Both the position numbers and the translations under genes were made by a program. The notes beneath the pieces were generated by a model. It ran no database searches, was not told the origin of the DNA, and was given only the letters and a program-made list of their open reading frames with translations. A stretch of DNA of 35,136 bases from Nanobdellota archaeon (GTDB lineage: Archaea > Nanobdellota > Nanobdellia > Parvarchaeales > Parvarchaeaceae), in contig JAJZWM010000007.1 of NCBI GenBank assembly GCA_021846665.1, forward strand, positions 1-35,136, in the 5' to 3' direction. Positions 17,883 to 26,496 of the stretch are shown here, piece after piece; within the stretch, counting starts at the first letter, position 1, and each line of letters opens with the position of its first letter.

Positions 17883-19655
17883 ATGGATGTATACTGTGGT
17901 GATTTATCTGCTGAACTAGTAGGTAAAGAGATTACTTTGAATGGATGGTGTAGATATATTCGTGATCACGGCGGAAAATTATTTGTAGATTTAGCAGATA
18001 TAACTGGAATAGCTCAGGTTGTTTTTGATGGCCCACTTTTAGAGCAGTCAAAGACTCTAGGGAGAGAGTATGTTATACGGATAAAAGGTTTAGTCAAAGA
18101 GAGAGACAAAGAAACTATCGACGAAGAAAATCCTACAGGAAAGTTCGAAGTAATTGCTAAAGAATTGATTATAATAAACAAAGCTGAAACTCCTCCATTT
18201 GAAATAACTGAGGAAAAAGGTAAGTTTCTCGCTGCAGAAGACTTAAGGTTGAAATATAGGTATTTAGACCTAAGAAGAAAAGAAATGATAAACAATATAA
18301 TCTTTAGGGATAAGATTACCAAGCTTGCAAGACAATTTTTCTGGAAAGAAGGTTTTCTTGAACTAGAAACACCTATGCTAGTAAAAGATACCTATGAAAC
18401 TGGAGCAAGACCATTTATAGTACCTTCTAGGATTAAAAAAGGAGCTTTTTATTCTCTGCCACAGTCCCCGCAGATATATAAGCAGCTGATAATGGTAGCG
18501 GGCTTGGATAAATATTTCCAAGTGGCAAGAGCATTTCGGGATGAAGACCAAAGAGAAGACAGACAACCTGAGTTTACTCAGATTGATTTAGAAGTTTCAT
18601 TTAAGGATGAAAATTATATCATGTCTTTAATAGAAAGCCTTATAGAAAAGATACTAAAATCAATAATGGACGAAGATGTAAAACTACCTTTAAAGCGGTT
18701 GCAATATTACGAGGCTATAAACAGGTATGGTAGTGATAAGCCAGACTTAAGATATGACTATGAGATAATTGATATTACTGATACTATGAAGAAAAGTAAT
18801 TATAACACCGTAAAAAGGGTTCTAGAAAGTAATGGAAAAGTAAAAGCGATTTCATTTTCAGCAGACTTTGGTAAGTCAGAAAGAATAACAAAAGATTTCA
18901 TGCTTGACGTAATAGAAATTGCAAAGGCAAATGGATTAAAAGGCCTTACATGGCTATTCATTGAAAATGGAAAATTAAAATCTATACCCGAGGCAATTGC
19001 AAGTTCGCTGTTAAACATAGAGAATGAACTGATCTCAGCTCTTAAAGCAAAAAATGGCGATATAATAATATTTGCAGCCGATTTAGATGATACGCTTCTT
19101 TTGCAGGCATTGGGAAAAATAAGAAAAGTAATAGGTGATAAAATAGGAAAATTCAACATAAAGTTTTCTTTTCTCTGGGTCGTTGACTTTCCATTGTTTG
19201 AGGTTGACAGCATAACTAAAAAACTAAAGCCATCTCATAATCCATTCACAGCTCCATTTACAGAAGATATAAAATTGTTAGAAAAAGAACCTGAAAAAGT
19301 AAGAGGTAGGCAGTTTGACCTTGTTTTAAATGGAAATGAAATAGGGGGTGGGGCTGTTAGAATAAACAACGCCGATTTGCAGCTTAAAATACTTAAAATG
19401 ATAGGCATGAAAGAGGAGGAAGCTTTGGATGCCTTTGGTTTCCTTATAAATGCTCTTAAGTTCGGTGCTCCAGAGGACATAGGTTTTGCAATAGGCCTGG
19501 ACCGTTTTGTTACTATTTTGAAGGAAAAGCAAAGTATAAGGGATTTTATCTTGTTTCCAAAGACTAAAAGCTTCGATTCACCGATAGATGGCTCGCCGAC
19601 TAAAATAGAAGATAAAAGGATTTTAGAGGATTATAAACTGAAAAGAATTGAGTAG
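17883..19655 (+). CDS. aspS: Aspartyl-tRNA synthetase, bacterial type with GAD insertion domain
   Basis: GWCRYIRDHGGKLFVDL, LRYRYLDLRR-like LKYRYLDLRRKEM, SPQIYKQLIMVAGLDKYFQVARAFRDEDQREDRQPEFTQIDLE (motif 2), LVLNGNEIGGGAVRI, IGLDRFVTILKEKQSIRDFILFPKT (motif 3). About 590 aa with insert, the bacterial architecture. Confidence 0.93.
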   Translation: MDVYCGDLSAELVGKEITLNGWCRYIRDHGGKLFVDLADITGIAQVVFDGPLLEQSKTLGREYVIRIKGLVKERDKETIDEENPTGKFEVIAKELIIINKAETPPFEITEEKGKFLAAEDLRLKYRYLDLRRKEMINNIIFRDKITKLARQFFWKEGFLELETPMLVKDTYETGARPFIVPSRIKKGAFYSLPQSPQIYKQLIMVAGLDKYFQVARAFRDEDQREDRQPEFTQIDLEVSFKDENYIMSLIESLIEKILKSIMDEDVKLPLKRLQYYEAINRYGSDKPDLRYDYEIIDITDTMKKSNYNTVKRVLESNGKVKAISFSADFGKSERITKDFMLDVIEIAKANGLKGLTWLFIENGKLKSIPEAIASSLLNIENELISALKAKNGDIIIFAADLDDTLLLQALGKIRKVIGDKIGKFNIKFSFLWVVDFPLFEVDSITKKLKPSHNPFTAPFTEDIKLLEKEPEKVRGRQFDLVLNGNEIGGGAVRINNADLQLKILKMIGMKEEEALDAFGFLINALKFGAPEDIGFAIGLDRFVTILKEKQSIRDFILFPKTKSFDSPIDGSPTKIEDKRILEDYKLKRIE

Positions 19656-19689
19656 TAAGAAAGATTACAAGAAAACAAATTTAAGATAA

Positions 19690-20808
19690 TTATATAGTTA
19701 TAATCGGTACTTCCATTTCATCGTTTGATAATCCGCCGTGATTAGATAACGGCTCATTTTTGTTCTTTACTTCTTTTTTGTTAAGCCTATAACTGAATGT
19801 AAACCCAAAATCTTCTTCAGCTGCACCAAAGTAATCTGGTAAAGTATCCTCTATATCTTTGTTTATTTTACCAAGAAGCAGTTCTCTTTCATTTTTATTG
19901 AATACCTTCATAGGATATCTTTCTAAATCCTTTGTTATCTCATATCTGGATCTAAACAAAGGAGCACGCGTGTCGCCATAAGGAGGTATTTCAAGTTTCT
20001 TTATCAATTTTTTATCTTTTCTTAAGTCTATTATCTTATTTACTTTTTTGTGCCCATGGTCTGCAGTTATTATCGTATTTGTCTTTTTTCCTGCATTTAA
20101 TTCAGCAGTCTTTTTTAGTATATATTCCGCCGCTTCTTTAACTTCCATGTTTTCATATCCATACATGTGTTCAAGTGTATCTACATATGGAATGTAAAAA
20201 TGTATGAATTTTATGGAGTCATTTTCAAGTGCCTTTCTGTAAATATAAAATGCGTCCCATATATTCTCATAGCCAATTAATTCCGTAGCTCCTGAGAATA
20301 TTAAAGAACTAAAAGAGGAGTTTACTGTAAATGAGGGAGTTATTACAAGACTACGTATTTTTTTCTTTGATAAAGCATTAAATATTGTTTTTATTTTAAT
20401 CATATCACTTAGTTTTTCTATATGGCTTAAAAGATTATTTATGTGCGGAGCCGATGCATAAGTATTCTCTAAAGGTTTTACTATTGCGCCTGTTAGTTTT
20501 AAAAAGGCCTTGTATCCTATAACTCCATGCATTCCAGGATTTAAGCCGGAAACCAATGAAATTGAAGCAGTGTCTGTGCTTGATGGGAATACACTGCTTG
20601 CTTTTACTTTTTTAAAGTTTGTAAAGTATTTTGTATTCAAGTAAAGATTCCAACCAAAACCATCTATGAATAGAAGACTAGTTTTTTTACCTGATTTTAG
20701 ATCTATCCCTATCTTTTTGCCGTTATTCTCTATACCAAATACAGAAAGCTCCTCATTAAATATATTGCATATACTATTGTTATAGTCTGGAAGAATAAGT
20801 TTGCTCAT
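19690..20808 (-). CDS. Type I phosphodiesterase/nucleotide pyrophosphatase-like (alkaline phosphatase superfamily)
   Basis: SLLFIDGFGWNLY, FPSSTDTASISLVSGLNPGMHGVIGY (nucleophile Thr region), IPYVDTLEHMYG, TIITADHGHKKV, SNHGGLSNDEMEVPII. Confidence 0.85.
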   Translation of the reverse strand: MSKLILPDYNNSICNIFNEELSVFGIENNGKKIGIDLKSGKKTSLLFIDGFGWNLYLNTKYFTNFKKVKASSVFPSSTDTASISLVSGLNPGMHGVIGYKAFLKLTGAIVKPLENTYASAPHINNLLSHIEKLSDMIKIKTIFNALSKKKIRSLVITPSFTVNSSFSSLIFSGATELIGYENIWDAFYIYRKALENDSIKFIHFYIPYVDTLEHMYGYENMEVKEAAEYILKKTAELNAGKKTNTIITADHGHKKVNKIIDLRKDKKLIKKLEIPPYGDTRAPLFRSRYEITKDLERYPMKVFNKNERELLLGKINKDIEDTLPDYFGAAEEDFGFTFSYRLNKKEVKNKNEPLSNHGGLSNDEMEVPIITI

Positions 20809-20840
20809 TATATCAACTATACTTAATTAATTTTAAGCTT

Positions 20841-21668
20841 TTAGACAAGCTTCTTTCCCAATTTGTTGTCTACTCCAAGTATAATTTCTATATACATGCT
20901 ATCTATTGCATCAGGAGGAACCTGCATTCTATCTCCAACTTCAGATACAACCATTGGAAATGCATATGGCGGATTATTTTTATAATTTAATACAGAATCT
21001 TCAAAGTAACCTATCCCTACTACAACATCTCCAGATCTAGGTCTAGGAAAACCATAATAATCTGCTATTTTGTCAGTTATTTTTGAAGAAATTAGGCCAG
21101 CACCCTGCCCTATATTCTTTATAGTCTTGTAATTAATAGTCGGCTTAATGTTTGTTTTATCATTATTTGAAAGTTTTCTAAGCAAGTAAGCTCCATTCGT
21201 AAAGTAATCACTTACCTTGCCTTTTTCTAAACCAACTAAGTAATCTAAATTCACAACACCAAGGAATTCCTTATTTCCTCTTTTTACTGGGCCAGTTTCC
21301 TTATCTAAATTATTAAACTCTTCAATATTTATTCCAATAGATATAGGATTAATGTAAGCTACACCAGGTATCATGCTATCATACACATTTTTCAAGTCCT
21401 GTTTATCTCCCTTTTTGTTGCCTTTTAAAGAAATAGGTATAAGTTCATAAACGCCATGAAAAAAGTAAGATTCTCTGCCTTTCTCTTCTTTTATTCTACC
21501 AACCAATGTGACGGCATCTCCGGGATTTTTTGCACTTATGCTTTTTTCCAGTCCATTTTCTTTTGTCCATATCTCATTGCTTGTTACACCAGAATTAAGA
21601 CTAAAGTAAACAGCACTCGAACCTTCAGATATTAGCTTTTCAAGTCTATGTTGATTTATCATATTCAA
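20841..21668 (-). CDS. Hypothetical protein, no recognised family (275 aa, Cys-free)
   Basis: Long ORF, 4-nt overlap with upstream 21665..22513, no cysteine. Confidence 0.75.
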   Translation of the reverse strand: MNMINQHRLEKLISEGSSAVYFSLNSGVTSNEIWTKENGLEKSISAKNPGDAVTLVGRIKEEKGRESYFFHGVYELIPISLKGNKKGDKQDLKNVYDSMIPGVAYINPISIGINIEEFNNLDKETGPVKRGNKEFLGVVNLDYLVGLEKGKVSDYFTNGAYLLRKLSNNDKTNIKPTINYKTIKNIGQGAGLISSKITDKIADYYGFPRPRSGDVVVGIGYFEDSVLNYKNNPPYAFPMVVSEVGDRMQVPPDAIDSMYIEIILGVDNKLGKKLV

Positions 21669-22513
21669 TTGTTCTCCTCTTCTTTTTCAATGGAATATGC
21701 TCCTTTAAGGTCAAGAATGCTCATTAAGTCCTTTACTCTTTCCTTAGTCATTGGCTTTGTTGATACTACACTTACTCTTGGTCCGACTAAAAGTCCTTTA
21801 ATTGTTCCTCCCAAAATTGCCTGCATTGCTTTGTAAGCTATTCCGTGCCTATACAAAACACTATTATCTCTTAAGTCGATACTTCTGTAATCATAGCTAC
21901 CTCCCCATCTATAAGGAGAAAGAAATTCTACTTGAAGGTCATCTGCATAAACTCTCTCATTGAACCATTTTCTCTCGAAATCACCAAAATGAATTCTTTT
22001 ATCTGTTGAATTCTGTAGTACTTTTAAAGCTAGGTCATGCATGTTTTGATGATAAGCCTTTTTTCTGTCTATAAGCCTGTAACCATATTCTATCTTTAAT
22101 CTAAACATCTTTTGTATGTCTTCCTTACCAGTTGCGTCATACGTTTTCAATGTACCAGCATCTACAATTTCATATCTTAAAAGCTTAAATGGACCAAGGT
22201 TCTTGTGTGGTTCTAAACCAGCCTGCTCCAATTGGTTTAATCTCCTTATCTCTGAAAGTTTATCTTCCAAACCTACAACTTTTGCGCCTGGCATTTCTGA
22301 AGCTACCTGTACCTTTGCAATTTCATTGTAAGCCATCAAATCTGCTATGTTGCCAGTTCCCATTTCTCTTTGCAATGAATTAGTGAAATTCTGCAGATTA
22401 TATTTTCGATTATCATTCCATTGTGTATAATCAAAGCTTTTCCCTATCGCACTAGGGCCATTTGTATTTACTGCTTTGTACCCTACTCCAGAAACAAATC
22501 CTATGACTTTCAT
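21665..22513 (-). CDS. Hypothetical protein, no recognised family (282 aa, Cys-free)
   Basis: Long ORF with strong SD (TAGGAGGTATTTTATG); no cysteine. Confidence 0.78.
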   Translation of the reverse strand: MKVIGFVSGVGYKAVNTNGPSAIGKSFDYTQWNDNRKYNLQNFTNSLQREMGTGNIADLMAYNEIAKVQVASEMPGAKVVGLEDKLSEIRRLNQLEQAGLEPHKNLGPFKLLRYEIVDAGTLKTYDATGKEDIQKMFRLKIEYGYRLIDRKKAYHQNMHDLALKVLQNSTDKRIHFGDFERKWFNERVYADDLQVEFLSPYRWGGSYDYRSIDLRDNSVLYRHGIAYKAMQAILGGTIKGLLVGPRVSVVSTKPMTKERVKDLMSILDLKGAYSIEKEEENN

Positions 22514-22523
22514 AAAATACCTC

Positions 22524-23522
22524 CTAATAACTCATCCCCATATCAGATCCGGCAGCATATGGGTTAATGCCCAGCATCTTTGCCATATCCTCCGGGTTAA
22601 TTTTACCACTGTTTCCAGTTGTGTTCTTAGACGCGTTCAAAGCAAGATATAAACCTGTTGTGGCATCTGGATTTACATTATTGAAAGAGTTGACAGAGTG
22701 CGTTTTATCTAAGTTGGAAAACTGTTTACTACTTTCTTCTGACAGTATGTTAGTCATCGAATACATAAGTCTCTTTTTGTCTTCTTCCTTTAAGTCTGAA
22801 GACAAATCTTTGAAAAGCTTATTTGTATCATCCATCATCTTATCTATCTCTTCATCTTTAAGGTTAAGTTTTCTGAAAGCCTCTTTATTGTAAGGTATCT
22901 TCTCAAAGTATTCTCCTAATCTTGAAAAGTCATTGTTTTTTAAGTCCGCGTTTATGTCCTTTGTAAGCTGGCTAAGTTTTATATTTTGGTTGTAAGAATC
23001 GTTTTTGCTTAACTCCTGTTTAAGGTTATTTGCGAAGGGGCTGAACATTATCATAGGATCATTCAGAGAATTTTGCACCATGTTATGGTAATGGTCTGGA
23101 GATAGGCTAGCTTTTATTTTAGTGTATTCTGCTGTTAGCAATGGTGTAACCTGATTTATTGCTCTTTGCATATACTGTTTTTTCTTTTCAGTGTCTACAG
23201 ACTTATCTGTAAGAAGCGAATTTAAACCCAACAAATAACCGTTCATTATCTTTGAGTCGTCTTTAAGCGGCGTTTGCTGAAGATAAGCACCTAAGCTTGA
23301 AACAAAGTTTTTGTTTAATTCTGAGAAATTGTCATATCTTTTGTTTTCAAATTGCTTTATGCTTCTTACTAAAACATTCAATGCATTATAATAATCCCCA
23401 TTTTCACGTATTAAATCGTCTAATGTCTGTTTTTTATTGGTTTCTCCCATATCTGTTTCAGGCATAGGCTGTTGTGCCTGTTCTTTATTATCATTTTCAT
23501 TTGGGTTTTTAGCTGCTTTCAT
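22524..23522 (-). CDS. Hypothetical helical protein with Q/N/E-rich N-terminal tail (332 aa, Cys-free)
   Basis: N-term MKAAKNPNENDNKEQAQQPMPETDMGETNKKQ; long predicted helices; C-term INPYAAGSDMGMSY. Confidence 0.78.
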   Translation of the reverse strand: MKAAKNPNENDNKEQAQQPMPETDMGETNKKQTLDDLIRENGDYYNALNVLVRSIKQFENKRYDNFSELNKNFVSSLGAYLQQTPLKDDSKIMNGYLLGLNSLLTDKSVDTEKKKQYMQRAINQVTPLLTAEYTKIKASLSPDHYHNMVQNSLNDPMIMFSPFANNLKQELSKNDSYNQNIKLSQLTKDINADLKNNDFSRLGEYFEKIPYNKEAFRKLNLKDEEIDKMMDDTNKLFKDLSSDLKEEDKKRLMYSMTNILSEESSKQFSNLDKTHSVNSFNNVNPDATTGLYLALNASKNTTGNSGKINPEDMAKMLGINPYAAGSDMGMSY

Positions 23523-23564
23523 GTTCTATATATGATGTTTAACTATATAAATACTTTACTATTA

Positions 23565-24134
23565 TTATGTAGATAAATTTTTATAGCTATTAAAAGCCAT
23601 TGATAAGTCATCTAAGAATGCCCTTCTCGCAGACGGAAAGCGCATAGGAAAGGAAGGGTGAAAAGTAACAAGGCACTTAAACTGTCTTCCGTCAAGTGTA
23701 ATATCTATAAATCTGCTTTTTATCTCGCTTAAATGCTTGAATTCAATGCCCAGAGAAGAAGCTGCCGAAGTTCCCAGTGCTAATATAAGGTTTGGCTGTA
23801 TAATAGAAAGTTGTCTTATTAAATAAGGCCTACAAGTAATTATCTCTTCCTTTTTTGGTTTCCTATTGTTTGGCGGTCTGCACTTTACAGCGTTTGTTAT
23901 AAAAATCATTGATCTATTTATTCCAAGGCTTTCCAGAGATTTTGAGAGGAATTTGCCAGACATGCCTATAAAGGGCCTTCCTTGTATATCTTCATTTTTA
24001 CCAGGCGCCTCTCCTATTATTACAATTCTGGCTCTTTCATTTCCTTCTCCAGGCACTGCATTATTTCGTTTTATACATAAATCACATAGTGTGCATTTTT
24101 CTATTTCCTTAGCAACATCAGTCAGGTTTTCCAC
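23565..24134 (-). CDS. Family 4 uracil-DNA glycosylase (Fe-S)
   Basis: CTLCDLCIKRNNAVPGEGNERARIVIIGEAPGKNEDIQGRPFIGMSGK; TNAVKCRPPNNRKP; CRPYL; VTFHPSFPMR. Confidence 0.94.
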   Translation of the reverse strand: MENLTDVAKEIEKCTLCDLCIKRNNAVPGEGNERARIVIIGEAPGKNEDIQGRPFIGMSGKFLSKSLESLGINRSMIFITNAVKCRPPNNRKPKKEEIITCRPYLIRQLSIIQPNLILALGTSAASSLGIEFKHLSEIKSRFIDITLDGRQFKCLVTFHPSFPMRFPSARRAFLDDLSMAFNSYKNLST

Positions 24135-25009
24135 AGTTTATTAATCTCTTCTACCAACTTTTCATCCACTTTTCCGTTTATTGAACTCTCATTAATGCTG
24201 CCATTGAAATTTAGTGTCTTTAATTTTTCTCCAAGTTCCAAAAGATCGATTTTACAATTTTTCCCTTTCATGATTATTATCTGCTGTAAATTTGTTATAC
24301 CTATATATGTCTCTGCATGCGTTTTTATAAAATAATTAAGTTCTCCGTAGAATTTAGAGATCTTTACGCCTTTTAATACTATTAGATTATGGCTGTTCTC
24401 TAGTAATCTATAAAGCATTTCTTTTTCTTCTTTTTCTATTTCAATCATCCTTTCATTTTCGTTTTTTATGTACTCCGAAAGCTTCTCTGGTACAAAGTGT
24501 CTGTACATCGCAGATTCAACTACTTCATTTTTTATCTGCAGAAGAAAAATCAAAGCATCATCCCCAGCAAGAAATTCTATCTCAGTTTCACCACCAAGGT
24601 AGGAAATGCGTTTTACGGTAAATAGTATTATCTCACTTGTCTGTTTTACATGTCTGTGTTTGCAGGCTGAAAAGTCATACTGGCCTATAGTTACTACTCT
24701 TACCTGTTTCTCTTTATCGAGTCTATCTTCATTGAACCTCAATTTTGGGTTTTTCCTCATTGCATCATCTAAATTCTCAAAGTTTTCTTCTGTTACAGGG
24801 AGGTTTTCAATAATTTTTGCATTAACAGTTTTTTCTGCTTCAATTATTTTTTCAAAAGAGATTATCTCTTTTACATATGCCTTCCCGATATTGTCAGCTC
24901 TGTAAGTGTCAGCTTTTCTCACATGTATATCTAATCCTTGTTCCTGCAGGGCTCTTGCGAACATATGCTCGGCGGTATGAAGCCTGGCTCCCTTAATACT
25001 TTCTTCCAT
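24122..25009 (-). CDS. AlaX-like trans-editing protein / AlaRS editing-domain homolog
   Basis: HTAEH (HxxxH) and CKHRH (CxxxH) zinc/editing motifs; SAD-like core followed by coiled coil and possible DHHA1-like C-terminus. Confidence 0.8.
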   Translation of the reverse strand: MEESIKGARLHTAEHMFARALQEQGLDIHVRKADTYRADNIGKAYVKEIISFEKIIEAEKTVNAKIIENLPVTEENFENLDDAMRKNPKLRFNEDRLDKEKQVRVVTIGQYDFSACKHRHVKQTSEIILFTVKRISYLGGETEIEFLAGDDALIFLLQIKNEVVESAMYRHFVPEKLSEYIKNENERMIEIEKEEKEMLYRLLENSHNLIVLKGVKISKFYGELNYFIKTHAETYIGITNLQQIIIMKGKNCKIDLLELGEKLKTLNFNGSINESSINGKVDEKLVEEINKLWKT

Positions 25010-25068
25010 TTCTATTGTAATTTTACTAAAGATTTAACTTTTTTGTTAAAAACCTAAGCTATATAAAA

Positions 25069-25092
25069 TATTTTAACTAGTATTTTAACTGG
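25069..25092. repeat. 12-bp imperfect tandem repeat in the divergent intergenic region
   Basis: TATTTTAACTAG / TATTTTAACTGG (11 of 12 identical) between the divergent AlaX-like gene and aspS2. Confidence 0.6.
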
Positions 25093-25172
25093 TAATGCAA
25101 GGTATATCTTTAATCTTAATTTTTAATCTTTTTAAATTATGGAAATACATTTATTAATCTAGAGACAGAAGG

Positions 25173-26462
25173 ATGTTTATGATAATCAATAAAAATGGAG
25201 ATATTGAGATAAAAGGATGGGCAGAAAACGTCAGGAATCTTGGAGGCCTAGCTTTTATTACATTGAGGGATATAAACGGAAAATATCAGATAACAGTTTC
25301 TAAAAATTCAAATTCAGAACTATTTGAAAAACTTCCGGATATAAAAGCTGAATCAGTGCTTGAGGTAGTAGGAGAAAAAAAGAACAATGAAAAGGCTGTT
25401 AACGGCTATGAAATAATACCTAAAAAGTTAGAGATACTGACAGTGGCGGAGCAGCCAGTCCCTTTAAATTTAAGCGAGAAGGTGCAATCCTCCTTGGACA
25501 AAGAGCTTGATTTTAGATTTTTAAGTTTAAGGAAGCCAAAGACAGCAGCTATCTTTAAAATACAAAGCACTGTAAGCAATGCGATAACAAAGTTTTTCGA
25601 AGACAATGGGTTTTACCAGATACATTCCTCAAAGATAATATCACAGGCAACAGAGGGAGGAGCAAATGTTTTTCAGATTATTTACTTCGACAGAACTGCT
25701 TTTCTTGCCCAATCACCACAGTTTTATAAGCAGATGATGATGGCTGCAGGTTTCGAGAAAGTCTTTGAAATAGGGCCTGTTTTCAGGGCTGAACCTCATC
25801 ATACCAGCAGACATTTGACAGAGTATACAAGTGTAGATTTAGAAATGAGTTTTATAAATTCGTATGAAGATGTGATGACAGTAATGGAAAATCTTATGGT
25901 AAGGATTTTCAAGGAAGTTAAGGAAAGAAATAGGAAAGATCTGGAACTTTACGGCATAGAATTAGAGGAGCTGAAAACTCCCTTTCCAAGAATAACGATA
26001 AAGGAAGCAGGTGAAATACTCAAGAAATACGGAAACAAGTTAAAAGACGATGGGGATATTGACCCTGAAGGGGAAAGGATAATGGGCCAGTATGTAAAAG
26101 AGAAATACGGAAGTGACTTCTTCTTCTTGACTGAATTTCCATGGTCAATTGCACAATTCTATCACATGAAGAAAGAAGGAAATGAAGATGTTACAAACAG
26201 GGCTGATTTAATATATAAAGGACTAGAAATAACAACACTGGCACAGAGAGAGCATAGGTATGATGTTCTTATAAAACAACTAAATGAAAAGAATTTAGAT
26301 CCCGAGAAATTCAAGTTTTACACCGATTTTTTCAGATACGGAGTACCTCCACACGGAGGTTCAGGCACAGGCTTAGAGAGGATAGTAAAACAGATGCTTA
26401 ATCTTGAGAATGTAGCCGAGGCAACGCTTCTTCCAAGAACGCCGGATAGACTAGTGCCTTAA
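25173..26462 (+). CDS. Aspartyl-tRNA synthetase, archaeal type (no GAD domain)
   Basis: IKGWAENVRNLGGLAFITLRD, DFRFLSLRKPK, SPQFYKQMMMAAGFEKVFEIGPVFRAEPHHTSRHLTEYTSVDLEM (motif 2), GLEITTLAQREHRYDVL, GVPPHGGSGTGLERIVKQMLNLENVAEATLLPRTPDRLVP (motif 3). Confidence 0.9.
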   Translation: MFMIINKNGDIEIKGWAENVRNLGGLAFITLRDINGKYQITVSKNSNSELFEKLPDIKAESVLEVVGEKKNNEKAVNGYEIIPKKLEILTVAEQPVPLNLSEKVQSSLDKELDFRFLSLRKPKTAAIFKIQSTVSNAITKFFEDNGFYQIHSSKIISQATEGGANVFQIIYFDRTAFLAQSPQFYKQMMMAAGFEKVFEIGPVFRAEPHHTSRHLTEYTSVDLEMSFINSYEDVMTVMENLMVRIFKEVKERNRKDLELYGIELEELKTPFPRITIKEAGEILKKYGNKLKDDGDIDPEGERIMGQYVKEKYGSDFFFLTEFPWSIAQFYHMKKEGNEDVTNRADLIYKGLEITTLAQREHRYDVLIKQLNEKNLDPEKFKFYTDFFRYGVPPHGGSGTGLERIVKQMLNLENVAEATLLPRTPDRLVP

Positions 26463-26496
26463 TAAAATAGCTTCTATTCAAAGTTATTTCTGGTGC

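Noticed and set aside
18800-19213. 137-aa minus-strand ORF
   Set aside because: Antisense to bacterial-type aspS; no recognisable features.
25173-26462. Possible AsnRS rather than AspRS
   Set aside because: GLEITTLAQREHRYD and the PPHGGSGTGLERI...LPRTPDRL region fit archaeal AspRS better than the GGSQRE/GEI pattern of AsnRS, though phylogeny should confirm.
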